Source: Streptacidiphilus pinicola (GTDB taxonomy: Bacteria; Actinomycetota; Actinomycetes; Streptomycetales; Streptomycetaceae). Taken from it: 64,000 nt of DNA. Numbering within the stretch: position 1 is the first letter of the stretch; the number at the start of each line of letters is the position of its first letter. Positions 35,882-43,724 of the stretch are shown piece after piece. The notes beneath the pieces were generated by a model. That model saw nothing but the letters and a program-made list of their open reading frames with translations, had not been told where the DNA came from and did not search any database. Both the position numbers and the translations under genes were made by a program. The stretch covers positions 25,099 to 89,098 of the forward strand of contig NZ_QKYN01000020.1 of NCBI RefSeq assembly GCF_003258295.1, written 5' to 3'.

Positions 35882-36913
35882 GTGGTCGCAACGGGACGTG
35901 AGACGGAAGCCTGGGTCGTGGAGCGGCCGGGGCCGATGGCCTCCAGGCCGTTGCGCCTGGTCCGTAGGTCCGTCCCTGATCCGGGACCCGGCGAGCTGCT
36001 GGTCGAGGTCGACGTGTGCGGCGTGTGCCGCACTGACCTCCACCTCACCGAGGGCGATCTGGCGCCGCGCACCCCCGGCCGCACCCCCGGCCACGAGGCG
36101 ATCGGCCGGGTGGTCGCCACCGGGCCCGACACGCCGGGGTTCGGCCTGCGCGACCGGGTCGGCGTGGCGTGGCTGGCGGGCACCTGCGGCGAGTGCCGCT
36201 ACTGCCTGTCCGGACACGAGAACCTCTGTCCGCTGTCGCGCTACACCGGATGGGACCGCGACGGCGGCTTCGCCCGCCACCTGCTGGCCGATGCCCGCTA
36301 CGTCTACCCCCTGCCGCAGACGGACGGACGGGACGAGGCCGAGCTCGCGCCGCTGCTGTGCGCCGGGATCATCGGGTACCGCGCGCTGGAGCGCGCCGAA
36401 CTGCCGGCGGGAGGGCGGCTCGGCCTCTACGGCTTCGGCGCCTCGGCCCACCTGACGGCCCAGCTGGCCCTGGCCCGGGGCGCCACGGTGCACGTGCTCA
36501 CCCGCGCCGCGGAGGCCCGGGAACTCGCCCTGGAACTTGGCGCGGCCTCCGCGGGCGGCGCCTACGACGCCCCGCCCGAGCCGCTGGACGCGGCGATCCT
36601 CTTCGCGCCCGTCGGCGACCTCGTGCCGACCGCCCTCGCCGCGCTCGACCGCGGAGGCACCCTGGCGGTCGCCGGCATCCACCTGACCGACATCCCGGTC
36701 CTGAACTACGCGGACCACCTCTTCCAGGAGCGCACGCTGCGCAGCGTCACCGCCAACACCCGCGCCGACGGCCGCGCCTACCTCGCCGAGGCGGCGGGCC
36801 TGCCGCTGTGCGTGCACACCGTGCGCTACCCCTTCGCGCAGGCCGACCGCGCCCTCGCCGACCTGGCCGCGGACCGCGTCACCGGCGTGGCCGTCCTCGA
36901 CCTGCGCGAGTGA
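35882..36913 (+). CDS. Zinc-dependent alcohol dehydrogenase
   Basis: 343 residues, medium-chain dehydrogenase family. Catalytic zinc ligands are in [10 protein letters not shown] and [10 protein letters not shown]. The structural-zinc cysteines are in [15 protein letters not shown]. The NAD(P)-binding loop is [18 protein letters not shown]. The overall form matches AdhA-like enzymes of actinobacteria that act on short-chain aldehydes and alcohols. It is divergent from the GH65 gene across 139 bp without an obvious box. Aldehyde reduction could help reoxidise NADH during fermentation (inference). Confidence 0.9.
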   Translation: MVATGRETEAWVVERPGPMASRPLRLVRRSVPDPGPGELLVEVDVCGVCRTDLHLTEGDLAPRTPGRTPGHEAIGRVVATGPDTPGFGLRDRVGVAWLAGTCGECRYCLSGHENLCPLSRYTGWDRDGGFARHLLADARYVYPLPQTDGRDEAELAPLLCAGIIGYRALERAELPAGGRLGLYGFGASAHLTAQLALARGATVHVLTRAAEARELALELGAASAGGAYDAPPEPLDAAILFAPVGDLVPTALAALDRGGTLAVAGIHLTDIPVLNYADHLFQERTLRSVTANTRADGRAYLAEAAGLPLCVHTVRYPFAQADRALADLAADRVTGVAVLDLRE

Positions 36914-37121
36914 CGCGTCGCCGCGCCGGGGTGCACAGGCTCATGGCCCGAGCGGCGGTGGCTGTCCGGTGAGGCCGCCGACCAGGACGTCGGCACCGCT
37001 GCCGCCCCCGTCCTCGTGCGGTGAGACCGGTCCGCCGGCCCCCGCGGCCGCCACCGCCTGTGCGCAGCGTCGACCGGCGGACACCGCAACTCCCGGTGCG
37101 GCCCGAAGGCGGCCCGGGGCA

Positions 37122-37147
37122 GGGCCGATCGGCGGGCTGAACGGCCC
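37122..37147. promoter_or_regulatory. Overlapping DevR-type boxes upstream of the USP at 37216
   Basis: GGGCCG-AT-CGGCGG (37122-37135, two mismatches) and GGGCTG-AA-CGGCCC (37134-37147, one mismatch) overlap by 2 bp, 12 bp apart, 69-94 bp upstream of the ATG. This is the only close-packed pair seen. The 302-bp gap 36914-37215 contains nothing else recognisable. Confidence 0.5.
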
Positions 37148-37215
37148 TGGGCGACCGTGGTCTCCGGAGCCATGCTCGACGCGACGAAGCGTCGCCACCC
37201 TCGGAGGAGCCTGCC

Positions 37216-38097
37216 ATGAACCCACCGACCGATCGAGCCCCCGTCCTCGTCGGCGTCTCCCGCTCGCAGGCCGATGTATGGGCGGTCAGCTGGGCGGCCG
37301 ACGAGGCGGCCGCACGGGGTCTGCCCCTGCTGATCCTGCACGCCCAGGAATGGCCCTCCGCGATCCCGCCCGGGGTGACGCCCGGCAGGGGCGGTCACCT
37401 GTGGGCAGCCCACTTCAGGGCCGCCGGCCAGGCGCTGGTGGACACGGCCCGTGCGGAGGCCCTGCACCTGCATCCCGAACTGGACATCAGCGTCGCGGTC
37501 GCGGAGGGCAAGCCGGGCGAGGTCCTCCGCCGGATCGGCGGGGAGGCATCCCTGGTCGTCCTCGGGACCCGGCGGCTCAGCGACGCCGAGGCGCCCTTCG
37601 CCCGCAGCCGGGGAGCCGGGTTGTTCGGGGACCTTCCCTGCCCTGTCGCGCTGGTGCCCCGCCCCGAGGAACCGCAACCGGAGCAGGGCGGCACCGTGGT
37701 GGTCGGCGTGGACGGATCGGCCGCGTCGGAGGCCGCCGTCGCCTGGGCCTACGAGGAAGCCGCGCTCACCGCGTCAGCGCTGGTGGCCGTCGAGGTGCGG
37801 CGACCGCACAGCGCCGCTCGTCCGGGCTTCTACGAGGAGGCGCGGCTGGAGCTGGCGGAGGCGCTCGCGGGCTGGGCCGAGAAGTACCCGGAGATCGAGG
37901 TCGAGCAGCAGGTCCTGACCGGTCACCCGGCGTACCTGCTCGCCGGGGTCGCCCGGGAGGCACGCTGCCTGGTCGTCGGCAGCCACGGGCGCGGCGGCTG
38001 GCACGAGGCACTGCTCGGCTCCACGCCCCGGTCGCTCGTACACCACACGCACGGACCCCTGGTCGTGGTCCCGCCGCAGCACCAGGGGAGGCCGTGA
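37216..38097 (+). CDS. Tandem universal stress protein
   Basis: 293 residues. Domain 1 (PVLVGVSRSQADVWAVSWAA) has lost the ATP loop: GTRRLSDAEAPFARSRGAG stands in its place. Domain 2 (GTVVVGVDGSAASEAAVAWA) keeps GSHGRGGWHEALLGSTPRS. This is the reverse of most other USPs here, where the first site is intact. GGAGGAGCCTGCC precedes the ATG. A decayed USP follows immediately. Confidence 0.9.
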   Translation: MNPPTDRAPVLVGVSRSQADVWAVSWAADEAAARGLPLLILHAQEWPSAIPPGVTPGRGGHLWAAHFRAAGQALVDTARAEALHLHPELDISVAVAEGKPGEVLRRIGGEASLVVLGTRRLSDAEAPFARSRGAGLFGDLPCPVALVPRPEEPQPEQGGTVVVGVDGSAASEAAVAWAYEEAALTASALVAVEVRRPHSAARPGFYEEARLELAEALAGWAEKYPEIEVEQQVLTGHPAYLLAGVAREARCLVVGSHGRGGWHEALLGSTPRSLVHHTHGPLVVVPPQHQGRP

Positions 38098-38365
38098 TTC
38101 CCTGCCGCTGACCGTCGCCTGCGACGGGTCCGAGACGGCCGGGGCCGCCGCACGCTGGGCGGCCGCCTACGCCGTCGCCGCCGGTGAGTCCGTCCGGCTG
38201 CTGCACGTCCGGCCGTCGCGGGGAGGCGGTCCCGAGCAGCTGCGCCCGCGCCGACCGGACGTCGAGCCGGGCGCCGGGGCGCCGGGGCGGCGATGGCGCA
38301 CATCGCGGACGAGCTGAACCTGACCCACCCCGGCCTGCCCCGTCGCCGTGGTCCCGCACTCGTGA
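38098..38365 (+). pseudogene. Universal stress protein with internal deletions
   Basis: Starting right after the previous stop, LPLTVACDGSETAGAAARWA and AGESVRLLHVRPSRGG form the first half of a Usp domain. A frame change leads to MAHIADELNLTHPGL, and another deletion joins directly to CPVAVVPHS and a stop at 38363-38365. The ATP loop is lost, and no start codon or ribosome binding site is evident. Confidence 0.7.
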
Positions 38366-38405
38366 CGGCGCCACTGCGGGCCCGGCCGCCCTGACGGACT
38401 GCCCG

Positions 38406-39038
38406 TCATCGGCCGGCGATCGGCTCCTCCGCCCGTTGCTTGATGCCCAGCAGCATCCGGCGCTCCATCACCAGACTCCCCGGTTCCATTACGTACAGGG
38501 AGAAGAGCCGGTACAGCGGTGACGGATCGGGTGGCTGGATGCGATTGCGGCTGACCAGACGCGTGCCGTGCCGGCTCGGGTAGAGGCCGAAGGACCACAC
38601 CCAGGCTCCGTCCTGGGACCGGAACACCAGGGCGTGCCCGGAGTCGAGCCCGGCCACCTCCATCACCGGACCGTTCCGGCCGAGACGCATGGTGTCGCCG
38701 AGCCCCAGATCCTGGAACTCCGGGAGGATCCGATCGGCACTGTGCATGTCGAGACCCATCAGGTTCTCGATCCAGTCATAGGTGTAGGCCCCGCCACGGC
38801 CGGGGCCCATCTGCACCAGCCATGGCCAGATCTCCGCCGGCCCGGCGCCCACGGTGACCGCGCGCGTCGTCACCAGCGGCGCGGTCGGCAGCAGCGCGTC
38901 GCCCGGCATCTCCCTGTGCACCTCCACCGCCGTGGCACCCCACGTCAGACAGGCGTGGCGCCACAAGCAGGGGTATCCAGCCGCGAGTCCAAGTGCCAAC
39001 GCGGCACCGCTCCCAGCCAGGGCCCGCTTCTTCCTCAC
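38406..39038 (-). CDS. SRPBCC-like protein with N-terminal membrane anchor
   Basis: 210 residues. A signal-anchor-like segment (ALAGSGAALALGLAAGYPCL) is followed by a START/SRPBCC-type fold: AVTVGAGPAEIWPWLVQMGP, then YTYDWIENLMGLDMHSADRI and LVFRSQDGAWVWSFGLYP. These bind hydrophobic ligands; the ligand is unknown. The GTG at 39038 is chosen for GGAGG about 10 bp upstream and because the preceding in-frame sequence belongs to another gene region. No obvious link to the USP cluster. Confidence 0.75.
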   Translation of the reverse strand: MRKKRALAGSGAALALGLAAGYPCLWRHACLTWGATAVEVHREMPGDALLPTAPLVTTRAVTVGAGPAEIWPWLVQMGPGRGGAYTYDWIENLMGLDMHSADRILPEFQDLGLGDTMRLGRNGPVMEVAGLDSGHALVFRSQDGAWVWSFGLYPSRHGTRLVSRNRIQPPDPSPLYRLFSLYVMEPGSLVMERRMLLGIKQRAEEPIAGR

Positions 39039-39058
39039 GGCCCTCGCCTCCTTCCGTC

Positions 39059-39334
39059 TCACCTCCGGACAGCGTGGGGCTGCGCCGCCATCGGTTCCGC
39101 GGCTCGACACCCGGAGCCGGGCGTCGGCTCGGTCGTGCGGAGGGGTGCTTGCGCGCCGCGGTGGGCGCTGCGCAGCATCCGTCGTCCGGAAGGGTCCGGT
39201 TCCGGTCGGGGCCGCGCGATGGCGGCCGCCGCACGCAGCAGCCCCAGCAGCTCCGGGTCGCGCAGCACGGCGCGGCGCTGAGCGCGGTGATGGGCCGCCC
39301 GGCGCTGTGCGGCGATTCGGTACTTGCGGTTCAT
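39059..39334 (-). CDS. Small basic hypothetical protein
   Basis: 91 residues. The first 45 (RKYRIAAQRRAAHHRAQRRA, LRDPELLGLLRAAAAIA) form a very basic helix-rich stretch; the rest is low-complexity. It starts at ATG 39334 and ends 20 bp before the SRPBCC-like gene on the same strand. No family is recognised. It may be a real small protein or chance. Confidence 0.45.
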   Translation of the reverse strand: MNRKYRIAAQRRAAHHRAQRRAVLRDPELLGLLRAAAAIARPRPEPDPSGRRMLRSAHRGAQAPLRTTEPTPGSGCRAAEPMAAQPHAVRR

Positions 39335-39432
39335 CGCGCTCCGCCCTCCGTCCCGGCGGCGACCGCCGCCACGAGACCTCCAGCCTGCCGCCGCGCGAAC
39401 GGTGACGGCACGTCCCGGCGGTCCCTCTCGGG

Positions 39433-39484
39433 TCGCCGATCGGCCCTTCCCTCCGAGCGAGCAGGAGGCCGGGACCTTCGGCCC
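39433..39484. promoter_or_regulatory. DevR-like boxes upstream of the CBS-BON gene at 39573
   Basis: TCGCCG-AT-CGGCCC (39433-39446) and GGGACC-TT-CGGCCC (39471-39484) each have two mismatches. The second contains GGGACCTT, close to the mycobacterial DosR half-site. They are 38 bp apart and 89-140 bp upstream of the start. Confidence 0.4.
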
Positions 39485-39572
39485 TGCGTGCTTGGTCCGC
39501 CCGGCCAATGCGCCTCGGGCCGGTGCGGGTGACGCTGGAGGGAGGCAAGGCGAGAGAGGGCGGGTGGGCGAG

Positions 39573-40238
39573 ATGAGACACCGCATCGTCGACGATCTGA
39601 TGACCCGCGACGTGATCACCGTCCAGGAGGAGACGCCGTTCAAGGAGATCGCGGAGATTCTGACCGAGCAGGAGATCAGCGCCGTACCGGTGCTGGACAG
39701 CTCGGGCCGCCTGGTCGGCCTGGTCTCGGAGGCGGATCTGATCCGCAAGGAGGCCGCCCAGGCCGATCCCGGCGGACGCGGCCCGGTGCCGCGCTCCGCC
39801 TCCGAGTTCGAGCCCGGCGTCGCCGCGGCCACCGCCCGGGACGTGATGTCCGCACCCGTTCTCATCGCCCGCTCCGGCTGGAGCGTGGTGGAGACGGCCC
39901 GCGCGATGAAGCAGGACAACGTCAAGCGCCTGCCCGTCGTCGACGACACCGACCACGTCATCGGCATGGTGAGCCGGCGCGACCTGCTGCGCGTCTTCCT
40001 GCGCAGCGACCGGGCGATCCGCGAGGAGATCGAGTACGACGTGCTCCGCGAGACGCTCGCGCTCGATCCGGGCACCGTCCAGGTCCACGTCGTCGACGGG
40101 GTGGTGAGCTTGGAGGGCAAGGTGCCCCGCCGCAGCCTGGTCCCCGTCGTGGAGCGGTTGTGCCGCGGCGTGGACGGCGTGGTCGGGCTGGAGTCCCGGC
40201 TGGCCTTCGTCGAGGACGACTCGTCCGACGGCGGGTGA
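39573..40238 (+). CDS. CBS-pair plus BON domain protein
   Basis: 221 residues. CBS1 runs from VDDLMTRDVITVQEETPFKE to SAVPVLDSSGRLVGLVSEAD. CBS2 runs from ARDVMSAPVLIARSGWSVVE to RLPVVDDTDHVIGMVSRRDL. The BON tail has VQVHVVDGVVSLEGKVPRRS. It is the closest local paralogue of the protein at 25806. ATG 39573 is chosen over the upstream GTG because it aligns with the paralogues. A CBS-only gene follows after 7 bp, beginning a four-gene unit to 42859. Confidence 0.88.
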   Translation: MRHRIVDDLMTRDVITVQEETPFKEIAEILTEQEISAVPVLDSSGRLVGLVSEADLIRKEAAQADPGGRGPVPRSASEFEPGVAAATARDVMSAPVLIARSGWSVVETARAMKQDNVKRLPVVDDTDHVIGMVSRRDLLRVFLRSDRAIREEIEYDVLRETLALDPGTVQVHVVDGVVSLEGKVPRRSLVPVVERLCRGVDGVVGLESRLAFVEDDSSDGG

Positions 40239-40245
40239 ACCGGTC

Positions 40246-40713
40246 ATGCGCGTCAGCGAGCTGATGAACGCCCCGACCGTGACCGTCGGCCCCGGGGACA
40301 CGATCCGGCAGGCGGCCGGCTGTCTGCACGCCCACAACGTGGGCTGCGTCCTGGTCACCGTCGACGGCATCCCGCTCGGCATCGTCACCGACCGCGACCT
40401 CGCGGTGCGCGCCCTCGCCGCGGGCCTGGACCCGCAGGCGCCGGTGAGCCTGGTGATGACCGAGCCGGTGGTCACCATCGACGCCGAAGCGGACGTCGCC
40501 GAGGCCTACCAGGCCTTCCGCCACAGCGGGATGCGACGGCTGCCCGTCGTCTCCCGGGAGCGCCTGGTCGGGTTGCTGGCCATCGACGACCTCTTCCTCG
40601 ACGTCTTCCAGCGCTACGCGGACCTGCTCGGGCCGGTGTCGTGGAGCGCCCTGCACGACCGGCCGCTCGACGACGGGCCGTTGCGGCAGCCCGCGTGGGG
40701 GAGAGAGCCATGA
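40246..40713 (+). CDS. CBS-pair protein without BON domain
   Basis: 155 residues. CBS1 is VSELMNAPTVTVGPGDTIRQ through LGIVTDRDLAVRAL. CBS2 is VSLVMTEPVVTIDAEADVAE through RLPVVSRERLVGLLAIDDLF. It is the stand-alone Hrp1-like form. Its stop overlaps the next ATG (ATGA at 40710), so translation is coupled. Confidence 0.88.
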   Translation: MRVSELMNAPTVTVGPGDTIRQAAGCLHAHNVGCVLVTVDGIPLGIVTDRDLAVRALAAGLDPQAPVSLVMTEPVVTIDAEADVAEAYQAFRHSGMRRLPVVSRERLVGLLAIDDLFLDVFQRYADLLGPVSWSALHDRPLDDGPLRQPAWGREP

Positions 40714-41294
40714 CCACGCGTCAGGAGAGGTACCTCACGCTCGAACAGGGGCCGCTGGCACGCACCCGGGCGTGGCCGGCCGTGGCGCGGTGCGCCCGGG
40801 CGAGCGCGCTGCTGCTGACCGGCGGACACGTGCGCCTCACCAAGGGGCGGCTCGGCCGGCGGCTGCGCTTCGCGGACGGCACGTCGGCGCTTGTCTACCG
40901 GGAGACCCGGCTGGACGGCGGAACCGCCTTCGACCCGTGCGCGCTCGTCGTCGCGTTCCGCCTGCGCGGCGTCCACGGGCGTGGCCACATGCTGTTCCGC
41001 TGGGAGAGCCTGCTGAACACCCCGCTGTTCGTGGGCTTCCCGGGGTTCCGCTCCAAGTTGTGGCTCACCGCCGACGAGCACGGCAGCTACCGGGGCGTCT
41101 ACGAGTGGGACGGCGCCGAGCGCGCAGAGCACTACGCGCGCTCGCTGTGGCGGGTGCTGGCCCTGGTCAGCGTGCCCGGATCGATCCGGTACACCGTGCG
41201 GCCGGGTGTGCACCGCGACGACCTGATCCGCCTCGCCCCGCGTGCCGGCGCAGCCGACCCCGACGGCTGGTGGCGTCCGGTGGGCGGGCCGTGA
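40710..41294 (+). CDS. Hypothetical protein coupled to an FAD monooxygenase
   Basis: 194 residues, soluble. Landmarks are GTSALVYRETRLDGGTAFDP, then GRGHMLFRWESLLNTPLFVG, FRSKLWLTADEHGSYRGVYE and SIRYTVRPGVHRDDLI. No family could be named, though the alternating strands and aromatic residues suggest a small barrel. Both ends overlap neighbours (ATGA with the CBS gene, GTGA with the monooxygenase), so it probably works with the monooxygenase. Confidence 0.75.
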   Translation: MTTRQERYLTLEQGPLARTRAWPAVARCARASALLLTGGHVRLTKGRLGRRLRFADGTSALVYRETRLDGGTAFDPCALVVAFRLRGVHGRGHMLFRWESLLNTPLFVGFPGFRSKLWLTADEHGSYRGVYEWDGAERAEHYARSLWRVLALVSVPGSIRYTVRPGVHRDDLIRLAPRAGAADPDGWWRPVGGP

Positions 41295-42859
41295 CGTCCC
41301 CGTGCCAGGTGCTGGTCGTCGGCGCCGGTCCCACCGGGCTGACGCTCGCGCTCTCCGCGCACGACCACGGCGCCCTGGTGCGTGTGGTTGAACGGCGAGA
41401 GGAGGCGTTCCGGCCCTCGCGTGCCCTCATCGTGCACCCGCGCACCCTGGAGGTGCTGCGGCCCCTCGGGGTGACCGACGCTCTGCTGGCGCGGGCGGAC
41501 ACCGCCCCCGTCGGTGCGCTGCACCTGGGAGCGCACGTCGTCGAGGAGCGACTCGCCGATCTGGAACTGCCCGACACGCCGTTCCCGCATCTGACCCTGG
41601 TGCGGCAGATGGACGTCGAGGAGGTGCTCGGCGCGGCCCTGGCCGAGCGCGGCGTACAGGTGGAGCGGGGCACACAGCTGTTGACGGCGCGGGCCGGCGC
41701 CGGGCAGGCCGGCGTCGAACTGCGGTCTCCGCATGGCGTCGAGAAGACCGCCTGCGGATTCGTCGCCGGTTGTGACGGCCAGGACAGCACCGTCCGCGCG
41801 GACGCCGGCATCGGTTGGCGCGGCGGGCCCTACGCGGAGGAGGTCGTACTGGCGGACGTGGAGTTCGAGGGCGGCCTCGGCGCAGAGACCCGGGGGAGCG
41901 ACGGCACGCATGTGGTCGCAGGCCGCCACGGCCTCGTCTTCCTCTTCCCGCTCGGCGAGCTGGCCACCTGGCGGATGCTGGCCACCCGGCGCGCGCCGCT
42001 CGGCCCGAGTCCCGAGTTCGGCCAGTCGGGCCCGCCCGTCGAGACGGCCGACCTGGAGGGGCTGCTGCGCGGGGCCGGGTTCGGCGCCCGGATCGCCTCG
42101 GTGGCGTGGTCCGCCCAGGTGCCGTTGCAGCACCGGCTCGCGCCCGCCTTCCGCCGCGGCCGGCTCTTCCTGGCGGGCGACGCCGCCCACGCGTACTCGC
42201 CCGCGACCGGTCAGGGCATGAACGCCGGTATCCAGGACGCGGCCAACCTCGGCTGGAAGCTCGCCTTCGCCTCGGCCACCGTCGGTACGACACCTGACGA
42301 CCTGTCGAGGCTGCTGGGCAGCTACGACGCAGAGCGCCGCCCGGTGGCGTTCCGCAGGCTGCTGCTGACGCACGCCGCCTTCTGGGGCGAGGCGTCGACC
42401 GCTCCGCTGCCCTCCTGGCTGCGCGGCACCGCGGCTCCCGTGGCCGCGCCCGCCGTTCCGCTGCTGCTGCACCGACGGCGGCTGGTCGCCGAGGCGATCC
42501 GGACCGTCTCGCAGTTGCGCGTGCACTACCGCGACAGTCCGCTGTCCGTGGAGAGCACCCCCGGTCCCGAGGGGCCCTGGCGGGCGGGTGACCGCCTGCC
42601 CGACCTCGACGTCACCGTCGGGGGAAGCCCGACGCGCCTGCACGCGTTGGTGGCCGCGCCCGGGATGCACCTGCTGGTGCATCCGGACGCGGTCGGCGTG
42701 AGCCTTTCCGGCCTCGGGCCCCGCGTCACGGTCCATCGACTGGAGCATGCTCCGGGACACGGCCTGACGGTGGTCCGCCCCGACGGGTACGTCGGGTTCC
42801 GCGGTACGGGCGCCGACCAGACCGGCTTGCGCGCCTGGCTGTCACTCGCGGCGACCTGA
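41291..42859 (+). CDS. FAD-dependent aromatic-ring monooxygenase
   Basis: 522 residues. The dinucleotide-binding start is VLVVGAGPTGLTLALSAHDH. The second FAD motif is GRLFLAGDAAHAYSPATGQG, followed by MNAGIQDAANLGWKLAF. GCDGQDSTVRADAGIGWRG is also typical of the phenol-hydroxylase/PheA-TfdB branch, and the C-terminus resembles the thioredoxin-like tail of that branch. The GTG at 41291 overlaps the upstream stop. It probably hydroxylates an aromatic or polyketide-like compound with NAD(P)H and O2; the substrate is unknown. Confidence 0.9.
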   Translation: MTSPCQVLVVGAGPTGLTLALSAHDHGALVRVVERREEAFRPSRALIVHPRTLEVLRPLGVTDALLARADTAPVGALHLGAHVVEERLADLELPDTPFPHLTLVRQMDVEEVLGAALAERGVQVERGTQLLTARAGAGQAGVELRSPHGVEKTACGFVAGCDGQDSTVRADAGIGWRGGPYAEEVVLADVEFEGGLGAETRGSDGTHVVAGRHGLVFLFPLGELATWRMLATRRAPLGPSPEFGQSGPPVETADLEGLLRGAGFGARIASVAWSAQVPLQHRLAPAFRRGRLFLAGDAAHAYSPATGQGMNAGIQDAANLGWKLAFASATVGTTPDDLSRLLGSYDAERRPVAFRRLLLTHAAFWGEASTAPLPSWLRGTAAPVAAPAVPLLLHRRRLVAEAIRTVSQLRVHYRDSPLSVESTPGPEGPWRAGDRLPDLDVTVGGSPTRLHALVAAPGMHLLVHPDAVGVSLSGLGPRVTVHRLEHAPGHGLTVVRPDGYVGFRGTGADQTGLRAWLSLAAT

Positions 42860-42916
42860 CACTCCGTCGGCCGGACGGTCAACCCATGGTGAAGACGGTC
42901 ACCGTAGAACGCACGG

Positions 42917-43051
42917 GTGCCGCCCGACCAGGCCCACCACCTGGTCGACGCCTACGCCGCCGCGCAACTCGGCGGGCTCAAGGCCGCGATCCTCGCCGCG
43001 GGCGGCATCACGCTCTGCGGATTCGCGTTGACCGGGCACCTGCCCGCGTAG
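42917..43051 (+). pseudogene. C-terminal remnant of an MFS efflux transporter
   Basis: 44 residues ending in TAG: LVDAYAAAQLGGLKAAILAA then GGITLCGFALTGHLPA. This resembles the last loop and helix of DHA2-type drug transporters. Nothing upstream continues the frame as a transporter. Confidence 0.5.
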
Positions 43052-43097
43052 CGCCTCGGAGCGGAGGAGGACCGGGCCCGAGCAGCGGCGGCCCTGA

Positions 43098-43379
43098 TCA
43101 CACCCCCCGGTGGCCTTCGAGTTTCGCCGCCACACGCGCCCTGGCGAGGAGCAGCGACGCCTCCATCGCGGCCTGCCGCAGACGCGCCGTCCTCGCGCGC
43201 TCCGCATCCGATACGGCCGCTGACCGCGCCCGGGCGGCTTCGGGATCGGTCCCCGGGCCGGTCCACTGCGGCGGGTCGGGGATCAGCTGGCGGTACTTGG
43301 CCGCGACCTGCTCGCCGTAGGCTTCCAACTCGGCCCGAGCCGAACGGAACGTGGCTTCAAGCTCTTCGATCGACAGCAC
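43098..43379 (-). CDS. Small coiled-coil hypothetical protein
   Basis: 93 residues, highly charged and mostly helical (SIEELEATFRSARAELEAYG, then ARARSAAVSDAERARTARLR). It has one proline-rich break in the middle. The start at 43379 has no strong ribosome binding site. The family is unrecognised. It lies next to another fragment at 43419 on the same strand. Confidence 0.6.
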   Translation of the reverse strand: MLSIEELEATFRSARAELEAYGEQVAAKYRQLIPDPPQWTGPGTDPEAARARSAAVSDAERARTARLRQAAMEASLLLARARVAAKLEGHRGV

Positions 43380-43418
43380 GGTCGCAGCATAGAACGCTTT
43401 CCCGCGAGGCGAACCCGG

Positions 43419-43655
43419 TCAGACCTTGCCATCGGCGTAGAACTTCCCGTGGTAGCTGCCGAGCCGGTTCACGTTCTCGTCCTCAGGATGCCGGTTCAGC
43501 TGCTCCAGCACCGGCGCGTCCTTGATCTCCTGCCGGGTCCGGTCGGCTCGGTGGTCCTCGCTCGGTGGGTGCGGGATCGGCTGGATGCGGCCGGGATCGA
43601 TGATGCGCGGTGGCCGGCCGGACCGGTCGAAGGCGACTGTCGCGATCCGTTTCAG
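43419..43655 (-). pseudogene. C-terminal fragment of an unidentified protein
   Basis: The frame IATVAFDRSGRPPRIIDPGR through DAPVLEQLNRHPEDENVNRL and GSYHGKFYADGKV ends at a stop at 43419. It has good protein character but no start codon or ribosome binding site. It is read here as the tail of a truncated gene; the family is not recognised. Confidence 0.45.
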
Positions 43656-43724
43656 CGTTTGACACCCGCGGATGGGGCTTCACAAGGTTGAAGGCGGGGC
43701 GATGCATCACGAGGGGATTCGCGC

